Part shown: piece by piece, positions 54,530 through 62,460 of the stretch
Layout: the number at the start of each line of letters is the position of its first letter
Numbering within the stretch: position 1 is the stretch's first letter
NCBI RefSeq assembly: GCF_004004555.2
Contig: NZ_SACP01000011.1
Coordinates: forward strand, 124,001-188,000
DNA length: 64,000 nucleotides
Source: Methylobacterium oryzihabitans
Lineage (GTDB): Bacteria > Pseudomonadota > Alphaproteobacteria > Rhizobiales > Beijerinckiaceae
Direction of reading: 5' to 3'
Position numbers and translations under genes: made by a program
The notes under the pieces: generated by a model
Seen by the model: only the letters and a program-made list of their open reading frames with translations
Database searches by the model: none
Told to the model about the DNA's origin: nothing

Positions 54530-54651
54530 ACGAGGTCTCCCCCTCCAATCACGCCATGGTCATCGTGCTGACCGGGGCGTGCACTATCTACTCAGACATC
54601 CGCTCTTACGCCGCAGTTACAACAGCGCGCATGCGAGGGGGGAGACCTCGT
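54530..54651 (-). ncRNA. Candidate retron msr-msd RNA
   Basis: Directly upstream of the RT gene, two inverted repeats of 16-17 bp bound a 122-bp segment: 54635-54651 (minus strand ACGAGGTCTCCCCCCTC, a1) and 54530-54545 (minus strand GAGGGGGAGACCTCGT, a2). They match except for one extra base. Next to a2 lies a stem-loop (54550-54581): CACGCC/GGCGTG outside and GGTCA/TGACC inside, as expected for the msd hairpin. A further hairpin TGAGTGC/GCACTCA (54654-54671) stands just before a1. The location and architecture fit a retron non-coding RNA. The branching G cannot be assigned with certainty. Confidence 0.75.
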
Positions 54652-54781
54652 ACTGAGTGCCTTAGCACTCATACCCCAAGGCATCCAGTACCATTACAGC
54701 CCCCCCGCTCCACTACCTAGCAGGAACTGCCGCAATAACAGCCCCCGCCGGAGCACCACCCACCCCGGCGGCGGCGCCCCG

Positions 54782-55657
54782 CTAACTCCGGTCCCGCTCC
54801 AGCCGCGCGATGAGGCTCGACGTGTCCCAGCGGCCGCCGCCCATCGTCTGCACCTCGGCGTAGAACTGGTCGATCAGCGCGGTGGTCGGCAGCAGCGCCT
54901 TGTTGTGGCGTGCCTCGGCCAGCACGATCGACAGGTCCTTGCGCATCCAGTCGACCGCGAAGCCGAAGTCGAATGTGTTCCGGTTCATGGTCTTGCCGCG
55001 GTTCTCCATCTGCCAGGAGCCGGCGGCGCCCTTGGCGATCACGTCGAGGACCGCCTCGATGTCGAGACCGGCGCGCTTGCCGAAATGGATGCCCTCGGCG
55101 AGGCCCTGGACCAGCCCGGCGATGCAGATCTGGTTGACCATCTTGGTGAGCTGGCCGGCGCCGGCCGGGCCCATCAGGCGGCAGGCCCGGGCGTAGGACT
55201 GGATCACCGGCTCGACCCGGGCGTAGGTCTCCGGGTCGCCGCCGCACATCACCGTGAGCACGCCGTTCTCGGCGCCGGCCTGCCCGCCGGAGACCGGCGC
55301 GTCGACGAAGCCGAAGCCGCCCTCGTGCGCCGCCCCCGAAAGCTCGCGCGCCACCTCGGCCGAGGCGGTGGTGTGGTCGACGAAGACCGTGCCCCGGCCC
55401 ATCGCCGCGAAGGCGCCGTCCGGCCCGGTCGTCACCGAGCGCAGGTCGTCGTCGTTGCCGACGCAGGCGAAGACGATCTCCTGGCCCCGCGCCGCCTCGG
55501 CCGGCGTCGCGGCGGAGCGGCCGCCATGGGCCGAGACCCAGGCCCGCGCCTTGTCCTCGGTGCGGTTGTAGACGGTGACCTCGTGGCCCTTGGCGGCGAG
55601 GTGCCGGGCCATCGGCCCGCCCATCACGCCGAGCCCGAGAAACGCGACCTTCGCCAT
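54782..55657 (-). CDS. NAD(P)-dependent beta-hydroxyacid dehydrogenase (tartronate-semialdehyde reductase-like)
   Basis: A 291-residue oxidoreductase: KVAFLGLGVMGGPMARHLA (nucleotide-binding glycines), DAPVSGGQAGAENGVLTVMCGG (substrate loop), GAGQLTKMVNQICIAGLVQGLAEG (catalytic Lys) and KDLSIVLAEARHNKA. This matches the 3-hydroxyisobutyrate dehydrogenase / 2-hydroxy-3-oxopropionate reductase family. The substrate is not defined by sequence. It is the first ordinary gene to the right of the retron island. Confidence 0.92.
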   Translation of the reverse strand: MAKVAFLGLGVMGGPMARHLAAKGHEVTVYNRTEDKARAWVSAHGGRSAATPAEAARGQEIVFACVGNDDDLRSVTTGPDGAFAAMGRGTVFVDHTTASAEVARELSGAAHEGGFGFVDAPVSGGQAGAENGVLTVMCGGDPETYARVEPVIQSYARACRLMGPAGAGQLTKMVNQICIAGLVQGLAEGIHFGKRAGLDIEAVLDVIAKGAAGSWQMENRGKTMNRNTFDFGFAVDWMRKDLSIVLAEARHNKALLPTTALIDQFYAEVQTMGGGRWDTSSLIARLERDRS

Positions 55658-55759
55658 GACCCACTCCTCCCGCGCCGGCGCATCCCGGCCGTTGCGGCCC
55701 GGTGTAGTGAGGCGGGACCGCCGCCGTCAAACCCGCAACCGCAGCGGGTGGTCGGGCGC

Positions 55760-57109
55760 TCAGGCCGGCAGGGCCAGCCGCACGGCGAGGCCGCCGAGGC
55801 CGGAGGTCTCGAGCGCGAGCGAGCCGCCGTAGAGCTCGGCGAGTTCCAGCGCGATCGGCAGGCCGAAGCCGTGGCCGGGGCGGCTCTCGTCGAGGCGCCG
55901 CCCCCGCTGCAGCACCGCCTCCCGCGCCGCGGCGTCGAGGCCCGGCCCGTCATCCTCGACCCGCACCACGACCTGCGCGCCCTCGCGCCGGGCGGAGACC
56001 GCGACCCGGCCGCGGCACCAGCGGCAGGCGTTGTCGACGAGGTTGCCGAGCATCTCGTCGAGGTCCTGCGGGTCGCAGGCGACCCCGAGCCCGTCCGGGA
56101 TCGCGGTCGCGACGGCGATCTCCCGGCCGGCATGGATCCGGGTCAGCGCCAGCCGCAGGTCGGCGACGTGGGCGGCGAGGTCGGCCCGGCTCCGGGCCGG
56201 ACCGCCCAGCGCCGCCGCGCGGGCCCGGCGCAGGTGGTGGCGGATGCGCCGGTCCATGCCCTCGACCAGCGGCGCCAGCGAGCCGTCGCGGTCGGCGCCG
56301 GGCTCGGCCAGCGCCATCGCCAGGGTCGCGAGCGGCGTCTTCAGCCCGTGGGCGAGGTTGGCGACGTGGCCGCGGGCGTGCTCCAGTTGCGCGGCGTTCT
56401 GGTCGAGCAGGGCGTTCATCTCGGCGACGAGCGGGCGGATCTCCGCCGGCTGGCGCTCGGGCAGCCGGTCGAGGCGGCCGGCCCGCACCCGGGCGAGCTG
56501 GTCGCGCAGCCCCCGCAGGGGGCGCAGGCCGAGGCGGACCTGGAGCATCACGCCGGCGAACAGGAAGACGCCGATCACCGCGAGGCAGAGGGCGAGCGTG
56601 CGCAGGGCCTCCCAGACCGGCCCGCGCAGGGCCGCCTCCGGCGCCGCGGCGGCGAAGACCGTCGGCGGACCGCCGGCCGGGCCGGGGACGGTCAGGACCC
56701 GCAGGATCAGGCCCTCGCCCCACGGGCCGGTGCCGTCGGCGGGGGCGGGGGCGTCCGGGTCGCGCCGCCGGGCCGGGAGCGCCGGAACCGCGAGGCGGCG
56801 CCCGTCGAGGGAGGCGGAGCCGAGCACCGCGTCGCCGCGGCGGATCTGCCAGTACCAGCCCGAGCCGGGCCGGTCGAAGGGCGGCCCGTCGCGGTCGCGC
56901 CCGAGGGAGAGGGCGCCCGGTCCGCCGCGCAGGTCCGAGACCAGGGACAGGAGGCGGTCGTCGAGGCGGCCGTCGAGCTGCCCGCGCACGAAGCGGTGCA
57001 GGACGAAGCCGATCGACAGCCCGGCCGCCACCACGGCGACCCCGAGAAACAACCCGGCGGCGAGGAGGAGCCGGCGCTGCAGCGAGCCCGGCGCGCCGGC
57101 GGGATTCAC
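55760..57109 (-). CDS. PhoQ-like sensor histidine kinase
   Basis: A 449-residue kinase from GTG 57109, which overlaps the stop of the regulator gene (GTGA). TM1 at ~12-35, a periplasmic domain (~36-165) with GSGWYWQIRRGDAVLGSASL, TM2 at ~180-200, a HAMP-like linker, and the unusual H box ANLAHGLKTPLATLAMAL (HGLKTPL, as in PhoQ). Next come NLVDNACRWC (N box), EDDGPGL and GHGFGLPIALEL. The periplasmic ligand (metal or peptide) is not known. Confidence 0.92.
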   Translation of the reverse strand: MNPAGAPGSLQRRLLLAAGLFLGVAVVAAGLSIGFVLHRFVRGQLDGRLDDRLLSLVSDLRGGPGALSLGRDRDGPPFDRPGSGWYWQIRRGDAVLGSASLDGRRLAVPALPARRRDPDAPAPADGTGPWGEGLILRVLTVPGPAGGPPTVFAAAAPEAALRGPVWEALRTLALCLAVIGVFLFAGVMLQVRLGLRPLRGLRDQLARVRAGRLDRLPERQPAEIRPLVAEMNALLDQNAAQLEHARGHVANLAHGLKTPLATLAMALAEPGADRDGSLAPLVEGMDRRIRHHLRRARAAALGGPARSRADLAAHVADLRLALTRIHAGREIAVATAIPDGLGVACDPQDLDEMLGNLVDNACRWCRGRVAVSARREGAQVVVRVEDDGPGLDAAAREAVLQRGRRLDESRPGHGFGLPIALELAELYGGSLALETSGLGGLAVRLALPA

Positions 57110-57774
57110 GCGCCGCCCCCCGGCATCAGCCGGTAGCCGTGGCCGCGCACGGTCTCGATGACGGCCGGGGCGATCTTGCGGCGCAGGCGGGTGATGATGA
57201 CCTCGACCGAGTTCGAATCGACCTCGGCGTCGCCGTCGTAGACCCGTTCGAGGAGGTGGCTGCGCGCCACCACCGCCTCCTTGCGCAGGATCAGGCAGCA
57301 CAGGACGCGCCATTCGAGGCCGGTGAGCCGCAGCGGCAGGCCGTGATGCTCGACGGTGCCGAGGCCGGGATCGTAGGCCAGCGGCCCGCAGGTGACCCGC
57401 GGCGCCCCGTTCGCCTGCGCCCGCCGCACCAGGGCGCGCAGGCGCATCACCAGTTCCTCGACCCGCACCGGCTTGACGAGGTAGTCGTCGGCCCCGGCCT
57501 TGAAGCCCGCGACCTTGTCGCTCCAGCCGTCGCGGGCGGTCAGCACCAGCACCGGCATCGTGCGCCCGGCGGCGCGCCAGTCGCGGAGCACCGACACGCC
57601 GTCGCGGCCGGGCAGGCCGAGATCGAGCACGACGGCGTCGTAGGTCTCGGTCTCGCCGAGATGGCCGGCATCGACGCCGTCGCGGGCGACGTCGAGGGCG
57701 AAGCCCTCGGCGCGCAGCACCCGCGCCACCTCGGCGGCGAGCGGGACGTCGTCCTCGACCAGCAGGATCTTCAT
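57106..57774 (-). CDS. PhoP-like response regulator
   Basis: A 222-residue OmpR-type regulator: MKILLVEDDVPLAAEVARVL, phosphoacceptor Asp in YDAVVLDLGLPGRDG, LTARDGWSDKVAGFKAGADDYLVKPV, and a winged helix (LTGLEWRVLCCLILRKEAVVARSHLLERVYD, VDSNSVEVIITRLRRKI, TVRGHGYRL). It precedes the kinase gene in the same operon and is divergent from the gene at 57914, which is a likely target. Confidence 0.95.
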   Translation of the reverse strand: MKILLVEDDVPLAAEVARVLRAEGFALDVARDGVDAGHLGETETYDAVVLDLGLPGRDGVSVLRDWRAAGRTMPVLVLTARDGWSDKVAGFKAGADDYLVKPVRVEELVMRLRALVRRAQANGAPRVTCGPLAYDPGLGTVEHHGLPLRLTGLEWRVLCCLILRKEAVVARSHLLERVYDGDAEVDSNSVEVIITRLRRKIAPAVIETVRGHGYRLMPGGGA

Positions 57775-57913
57775 CGCGGTTCGCATCCCGGCACCGGGCG
57801 CCCCTAGCGGGGGCGGTTTAACCGAACCTGAACGGCCCGGTTCAGCGAGGGTTTCGGGCCGTGCCGTAGAGATCCGCCAACCCGAGAGGGACCACCGACG
57901 AGGACGAGACATC

Positions 57914-58585
57914 ATGAGCGACGACAGGATCATCGACGGCACCGCGCAGGCCGTGACCGAGCCGGCCCCGAACCCGGCCCGGCGCCGCCGCACCCGCCGC
58001 GGCCTCGCCGCCGGCGCGGTGGCGGTGCCGCTCGCCCTCGGGGCGGTCGGGCTGTCGCTGGCCCGCCCCGGCGACGCCTTCATCCCGACCCCGGTCGCGC
58101 CGACCGCGATCTCGGCCCTGGCGCCCTCGGGCGCCATCGCGGCCCGGGGCGAGGTCGCCGAGATCTTCGGCAACAAGTTCGTGCTCCAGGACGGCACCGG
58201 CCGGGCCCTGGTCGAGACCGGGCGCGCCGGCGAGGGCGGGACGCTGGTGGCCAAGGGCGAGACCGTCACGGTCCAGGGCCGGTTCGAGAACGGGTTCCTG
58301 CACGCGAGCGTCCTCACCCGCGCCGACGGGTCGCCGGTGCCGCTCGGCCGGGCCGGCGGCCCGCCGCCCGGCTCGCTCGACTGGGCCCGGGACGCGGTCG
58401 GGCTCGGGCCGAACCCGGACCTGCCCGCCCTGACCGCGATGGTGGAGCGGGCCGGCTACGCCGAGGTGCGGGTCACCGGGCGCGGCCCGCGCCACCTGGA
58501 GGTCGCGGCCAAGGGCGCGGACGGCCGCGAGCGGCTGCTCCATGTCGGCCTCGACGGCCGCATCCGCGAGCGTCCGCTGCTGTGA
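57914..58585 (+). CDS. Membrane-anchored or secreted protein with OB-fold and PepSY-like regions, divergent from the two-component genes
   Basis: A 223-residue protein: a basic cytoplasmic start, one hydrophobic segment (GLAAGAVAVPLALGAVGLSLA, ~residues 34-53), a Pro/Ala linker, an OB-like beta segment (ARGEVAEIFGNKFVLQDGTGRALVE ... ETVTVQGRFENGFLHASVLT) and a C-terminal PepSY-like part (AMVERAGYAEVRVTGRGPRHLEVAAK ... GRIRERPLL). Such PepSY/OB proteins are common next to PhoPQ-type systems and may modulate the periplasmic sensor. The function is not known. A 139-bp intergenic region is shared with the regulator gene. Confidence 0.78.
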   Translation: MSDDRIIDGTAQAVTEPAPNPARRRRTRRGLAAGAVAVPLALGAVGLSLARPGDAFIPTPVAPTAISALAPSGAIAARGEVAEIFGNKFVLQDGTGRALVETGRAGEGGTLVAKGETVTVQGRFENGFLHASVLTRADGSPVPLGRAGGPPPGSLDWARDAVGLGPNPDLPALTAMVERAGYAEVRVTGRGPRHLEVAAKGADGRERLLHVGLDGRIRERPLL

Positions 58586-58639
58586 GGCGGAGCGGGCGAC
58601 GCGGGAGGGTCGGAACAGCGGCCCCCCTCGGCGAACTCG

Positions 58640-58753
58640 CCTAGGCGGTCCCGCCTAAGCATCATTCGCCGAAATGGTTGCCGTTTCGGCGAAGAAAATG
58701 ATGCAGGAACAGGCACCTAAGCAGAGTTGCCCTATGCAACTCTGCTTAGGCGG
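58640..58753. repeat. Cluster of three nested palindromes
   Basis: Three hairpins follow each other: CCTAGGCGG / CCGCCTAAG at 58640-58659; a long one at 58660-58703 with outer CATCATT / AATGATG and inner TTCGCCGAAA / TTTCGGCGAA; and a perfect 15-bp stem CCTAAGCAGAGTTGC / GCAACTCTGCTTAGG with a 5-base loop at 58716-58750. CCGCCTAAGC (58651-58660) also pairs with GCTTAGGCGG (58744-58753), which encloses the second and third. They fill the gap between the PepSY protein and the phosphoesterase gene and may end transcription or be a mobile repeat. Confidence 0.7.
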
Positions 58754-58858
58754 AGCGGCCGAAGGAACCGGGCCCGCGGCCGGGGACTTGAGCGGCGGCT
58801 GGCCAAGGCGTCGTTGCGTCACCTCGGGACGAGGCCCGCCGTCGCTGGAGACGTGCCC

Positions 58859-60184
58859 ATGTCAGCCGAAGTCGATCCGCCCGGGCCCGAGGTCCGCCGG
58901 CGCGGGGAATCCGGGATGACCGCGAACCCGCCGGGGGAGGGCGACCCGTTCGTCCTGCTCCATGTCGGCGACCTCCACCTGACCACGCCCGAGGCGGCGA
59001 GCGCCCGCGACCTCGACGCCATCCTCGCCCGGATCGCCGGCCTGCCGCGGGCGGCGTTCGACTTCGCGTACCTGCCCGGCGACATCGCGGAGGACGGCAC
59101 GCAGGCGCAGTACGCGATCCTGCGGGCGGCGCTGGCGCGCCATCCCGACCTGCCGGTCCGGCTGATCCCGGGCGACCACGACCGCCAGCACGGCACGATC
59201 GCGGCCTTCGACGCGCTGTTCGCCGAGATCGCCGGCAGCCCCCGGGGCGGCGGGCACCGCGCCGTCCCCCACCGGCTGCCGCGCCCCGAGGTCGAGAAGG
59301 AGGTCCGGCACTTCTGCTACGCCGAGACCGTGGCGGGGGTGCGCTGCCTGTTCGTCGACATGGTCAGCCCCGGCTACGGCCGGAAGGGCGTCGGCCTCGA
59401 CTTCCGGATCGGCGCGCCGCAGATGGCCTGGCTCGCCGGCGAGATCGCGGAGGCCGCCGCCGGCGACCGGCCCTGCGCGGTGTTCCTGCACGCCTACCCG
59501 GACGACCTGCGCCCGCCGCAGGAGCGGCTCGACCTCGCCGGGCTGCTGTGGGACGGGCGGGTGCGCCTCGTCGAGATGGGCCACACCCACTACAACGAAC
59601 TCGCGCATGACGGGCGGACGCTGTACGCCGCCGCCCGCTCGGTCGGGCAGAACGAGGACGGCTCGGTCGGCTACGCGGTCGCGGCCATCGACGGCCCGGT
59701 GACGAGCTGGCGCTTCCGGCCCCTCGACCGCACCGCGCCCTTCGTGCTGGTCACCAGCCCGGCCGACCGCCGCCTCGCCACCCGCCCGTCGACCGAGGCG
59801 GCCGCCGGCCTGGTCCGCGACGCCCAGGGCCGCATCCGCGTGCGCGCCCTGGTGCTGTCCGACCGCGAGCCGGCGCTGTGCCGCTGCCGGGCCGATCACG
59901 GGCCCTGGACCGCGATGACCCGGGTCTCGGCCCGGATCTTCGAGGGCCGCCTGCCGTGGCCGGCCGGGTCGCGGGTGCTGCGGGTCGAGGCCGCGGACCC
60001 GCGCTGGCCCGGCCACGGACCGGATTTCGTCGACGCGGACGCGATCGAGCCGCCCGCCGCGGCCGGGGACGCGCCGGCGATTCCGGAGCGTCCCGGCAGC
60101 GACACGTTCCGCATCGGGGTCTGGCCCGGTAAGGGCGTGCGCGGCGACCAGCTCGGGCCGAACCGGGCCGGGCGCCAATGGTGA
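58859..60184 (+). CDS. Calcineurin-type metallophosphoesterase
   Basis: A 441-residue protein with the dinuclear-metal motifs of the family in order: LLHVGDLHL (GDxH), YLPGDIAEDG, LIPGDHDRQH (GNHD/E variant with Asp for Asn), VFLHAYPDD and VEMGHTHYNE (GHxH). The last ~150 residues form an extra beta-rich domain (VSARIFEGRLPWPAGSRVLRVEAADP) like the one attached to some Icc-type phosphodiesterases. The ATG at 58859 has GGAG eight bases upstream; ATG 58916 is an alternative. Its substrate may be a cyclic nucleotide or phosphodiester, but that is undetermined. Confidence 0.88.
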   Translation: MSAEVDPPGPEVRRRGESGMTANPPGEGDPFVLLHVGDLHLTTPEAASARDLDAILARIAGLPRAAFDFAYLPGDIAEDGTQAQYAILRAALARHPDLPVRLIPGDHDRQHGTIAAFDALFAEIAGSPRGGGHRAVPHRLPRPEVEKEVRHFCYAETVAGVRCLFVDMVSPGYGRKGVGLDFRIGAPQMAWLAGEIAEAAAGDRPCAVFLHAYPDDLRPPQERLDLAGLLWDGRVRLVEMGHTHYNELAHDGRTLYAAARSVGQNEDGSVGYAVAAIDGPVTSWRFRPLDRTAPFVLVTSPADRRLATRPSTEAAAGLVRDAQGRIRVRALVLSDREPALCRCRADHGPWTAMTRVSARIFEGRLPWPAGSRVLRVEAADPRWPGHGPDFVDADAIEPPAAAGDAPAIPERPGSDTFRIGVWPGKGVRGDQLGPNRAGRQW

Positions 60185-60230
60185 GCGGCGCCCGCCGCAT
60201 CCTCCCCCTCCCACACGAGAGACGACGACC

Positions 60231-61502
60231 GTGGCTGCTGCCCTCGGGCTCCCCCTGAACCTGACCACCTGGTCCATCGCCGCCCTGGCGACCCTCGGCG
60301 TGATCCTGCGGCCGTTCTCCTGGCCCGAGGCGATCTGGGCGGTGGCGGGCGCTCTCCTGCTCGTCGCCCTCGGCCTGCTGCCCTGGCCGGTGGCGCTCGA
60401 CGGCGTCGCCAAGGGCACCGACGTCTACCTGTTCCTCGTCGGCATGATGCTGCTGTCGGAGATCGCCCGGAAGGAGGGGCTGTTCGACTGGCTCGCCGCC
60501 CACGCGGTGCGGGCCGCCCGGGGCTCGGCGACGCGGCTCTTTTGGCTCGTCTACGTCGTCGGCACCGTGGTGACGGTGTTCCTCTCCAACGACGCCTGCG
60601 CGGTGGTGCTGACCCCGGCGGTGTTCGCCGCCACCAAGGCGGCCGGCGTGAAGGAGCCGCTGCCCTACCTGTTCATCTGCGCCTTCATCGCCAACGCGGC
60701 GAGCTTCGTGCTGCCGATCTCGAACCCGGCCAACCTCGTGGTGTTCGCCGAGCACATGCCGCCGCTCGGCCGCTGGCTCGCCACCTTCACCCTGCCGTCG
60801 GTGCTCGCCATCGTGGCGACCTACGCGGTGCTCTACCTCACCCAGCGCCGCGACCTGCGGTCCGAGACGGTGGCGACCGATGTCGCGATCCCGTCGCTGC
60901 GGCTCGGCGGCAAGGTCGCGGGCGCCGGCATCGTCGCCACCGGGGCGGCGCTGATCGGCGCCTCGGCCGCCGGCATCGAGCTCGGCCTGCCGACCTTCGC
61001 GGCCGGTCTCGCCACGACGCTCGTGGTGCTGCTCCTCAACCGCGGCGGCGTGGTCGAAGTGGTGCGGGACGTGTCGTGGAGCGTGCTGCCGCTCGTCGCC
61101 GGGCTGTTCGTGCTGGTCGAGGCGCTGGAGAAGACCGGCGTGCTCGCGATGCTCGCCGACCTGCTGCGCCGGGCCGCCGCCGCCGACCCGGCCACGACCG
61201 CCTGGGCCGGGGGCGCCGCCGTGGCGTTCGGCTCCAACCTCGTCAACAACCTGCCGGCGGGGCTGCTCGCCGGCGCGGCGGTGCAGGCCGCGCACGTTTC
61301 GGACAAGGTCGCGGGCGCGATCCTGATCGGGGTCGATCTCGGGCCCAACCTCTCGGTCACCGGCTCGCTGGCGACGATCCTCTGGCTCACCGCGATCCGG
61401 CGCGAGGGCGAGGACGTGTCGGCGTGGCGCTTCCTGAAGCTCGGATTCCTGGTGATGCCGCCGGCCCTCGTCCTGGCGCTCGCCGCCCTGATCCTCGTCT
61501 GA
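60231..61502 (+). CDS. ArsB/NhaD-type transporter (arsenite/anion permease family)
   Basis: A 423-residue polytopic membrane protein starting with GTG 60231. It has about eleven hydrophobic segments and the family strings VFLSNDACAVVLTPAVFAATKAAG, ANAASFVLPISNPANLVVFAEHMP and GSNLVNNLPAGLLAGAA, with LGPNLSVTGSLATILWL near the end, typical of ArsB. No arsR or arsC lies nearby, so substrate assignment (arsenite or other anion) is by similarity only. It follows the phosphoesterase gene by 46 bp and the next transporter gene by 19 bp. Confidence 0.9.
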   Translation: MAAALGLPLNLTTWSIAALATLGVILRPFSWPEAIWAVAGALLLVALGLLPWPVALDGVAKGTDVYLFLVGMMLLSEIARKEGLFDWLAAHAVRAARGSATRLFWLVYVVGTVVTVFLSNDACAVVLTPAVFAATKAAGVKEPLPYLFICAFIANAASFVLPISNPANLVVFAEHMPPLGRWLATFTLPSVLAIVATYAVLYLTQRRDLRSETVATDVAIPSLRLGGKVAGAGIVATGAALIGASAAGIELGLPTFAAGLATTLVVLLLNRGGVVEVVRDVSWSVLPLVAGLFVLVEALEKTGVLAMLADLLRRAAAADPATTAWAGGAAVAFGSNLVNNLPAGLLAGAAVQAAHVSDKVAGAILIGVDLGPNLSVTGSLATILWLTAIRREGEDVSAWRFLKLGFLVMPPALVLALAALILV

Positions 61503-61521
61503 CCCCCGGAGACCTCGCCGC

Positions 61522-62448
61522 GTGAGCCCCGCCCTGCTGTATCCCTTCATCATCGTGGCCGGGGCGCTCCAGGCGCTCGGCAATTCCATGAACGCGCAGC
61601 TGCGCGGCCGGATGGTCAATCCGTGGCTCGCCGCCACGGTGTCGTTCCTGCCGATCGTGTTCGTGTTCGCGACGCTGTTCCTGACCATGCCGGTGCCGCT
61701 GCCGGGCCTCGACAGCCTCGGGCGGATGCCGTGGTACGCGCCGCTCGGCGGCGTCGCCGGCGCGGTGGCGGTGTTCGGCGGCCTCGCCTTCGTCGACAAG
61801 GTCGGGGCCGGCCCGTTCAACGGGCTGACGCTGACCGCCAACATCCTGACCTCGCTGGCGCTCGACGCCTTCGGGCTGTTCGGCCTGCCGGGCGGCGGCT
61901 TCAAGCCGATGCCGTGGCTCGGCGGGCTGCTGATGGCGGTCGGGGTCACGGTCATCGCCCGCGCGACCCCCGCCCGGGAGGACGGGGAGGGCGGCCACGG
62001 CCTCGACCCGAAGCTGCTCTACCCGTTCATCGTGGTGGCCGGCGCGCTCCAGGCGATCGGCGTGGTGTGGAACGCGCAGTTGCGCGGGGCACTGGTGAAC
62101 CCGTGGCTCGCCGCGACGGTGTCGTTCGTGCCGGTGGTGTTCGTGTTCGCCTTCATCCTGCTGATCCGCCCGACCCCGCTGCCGACGCGCCGGGACCTGT
62201 CGGGCGTGCGGTGGTGGATGCCGCTCGCCGGGCTCACCGGCGCGGTGGCGGTGTTCGCCGGGCTGCTGTTCGTCGACACGGTCGGCGCCGGGGCCTTCAA
62301 CGGCCTGCTCATCACCGCCAACCTGCTGACCTCGGTGGCGCTCGACCACTTCGGCTGGCTCGGCATGCGCCAGGTCACCGCCGGCCCGCCCCGGCTGACC
62401 GGCGCCGCCCTGATGGTGGCGGGGATCGTGCTGATCTCGCTGTTCTGA
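61522..62448 (+). CDS. DUF606/YdcZ-type membrane transporter with internal duplication
   Basis: A 308-residue protein made of two similar halves (residues ~1-150 and ~160-308), each a complete ~150-residue DUF606 unit of about five transmembrane helices. Repeat marks are LLYPFI-VAGALQA, NAQLRG--VNPWLAATVSF-P, GAVAVF-GL-FVD-VGAG-FNGL and TANxLTS-ALD. Single units usually work as pairs of small proteins, so this is a fused pair (DMT superfamily). Substrate unknown. Start GTG at 61522. Confidence 0.9.
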   Translation: MSPALLYPFIIVAGALQALGNSMNAQLRGRMVNPWLAATVSFLPIVFVFATLFLTMPVPLPGLDSLGRMPWYAPLGGVAGAVAVFGGLAFVDKVGAGPFNGLTLTANILTSLALDAFGLFGLPGGGFKPMPWLGGLLMAVGVTVIARATPAREDGEGGHGLDPKLLYPFIVVAGALQAIGVVWNAQLRGALVNPWLAATVSFVPVVFVFAFILLIRPTPLPTRRDLSGVRWWMPLAGLTGAVAVFAGLLFVDTVGAGAFNGLLITANLLTSVALDHFGWLGMRQVTAGPPRLTGAALMVAGIVLISLF

Positions 62449-62460
62449 GCGGGATCCCCC

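Noticed and set aside
54596..54674. A 26-codon minus-strand frame with ATG and the string CCNCG, overlapping the retron RNA
   Set aside because: It crosses the a1 repeat and lacks a ribosome-binding site. The RNA structure explains the sequence better than a zinc-binding peptide.
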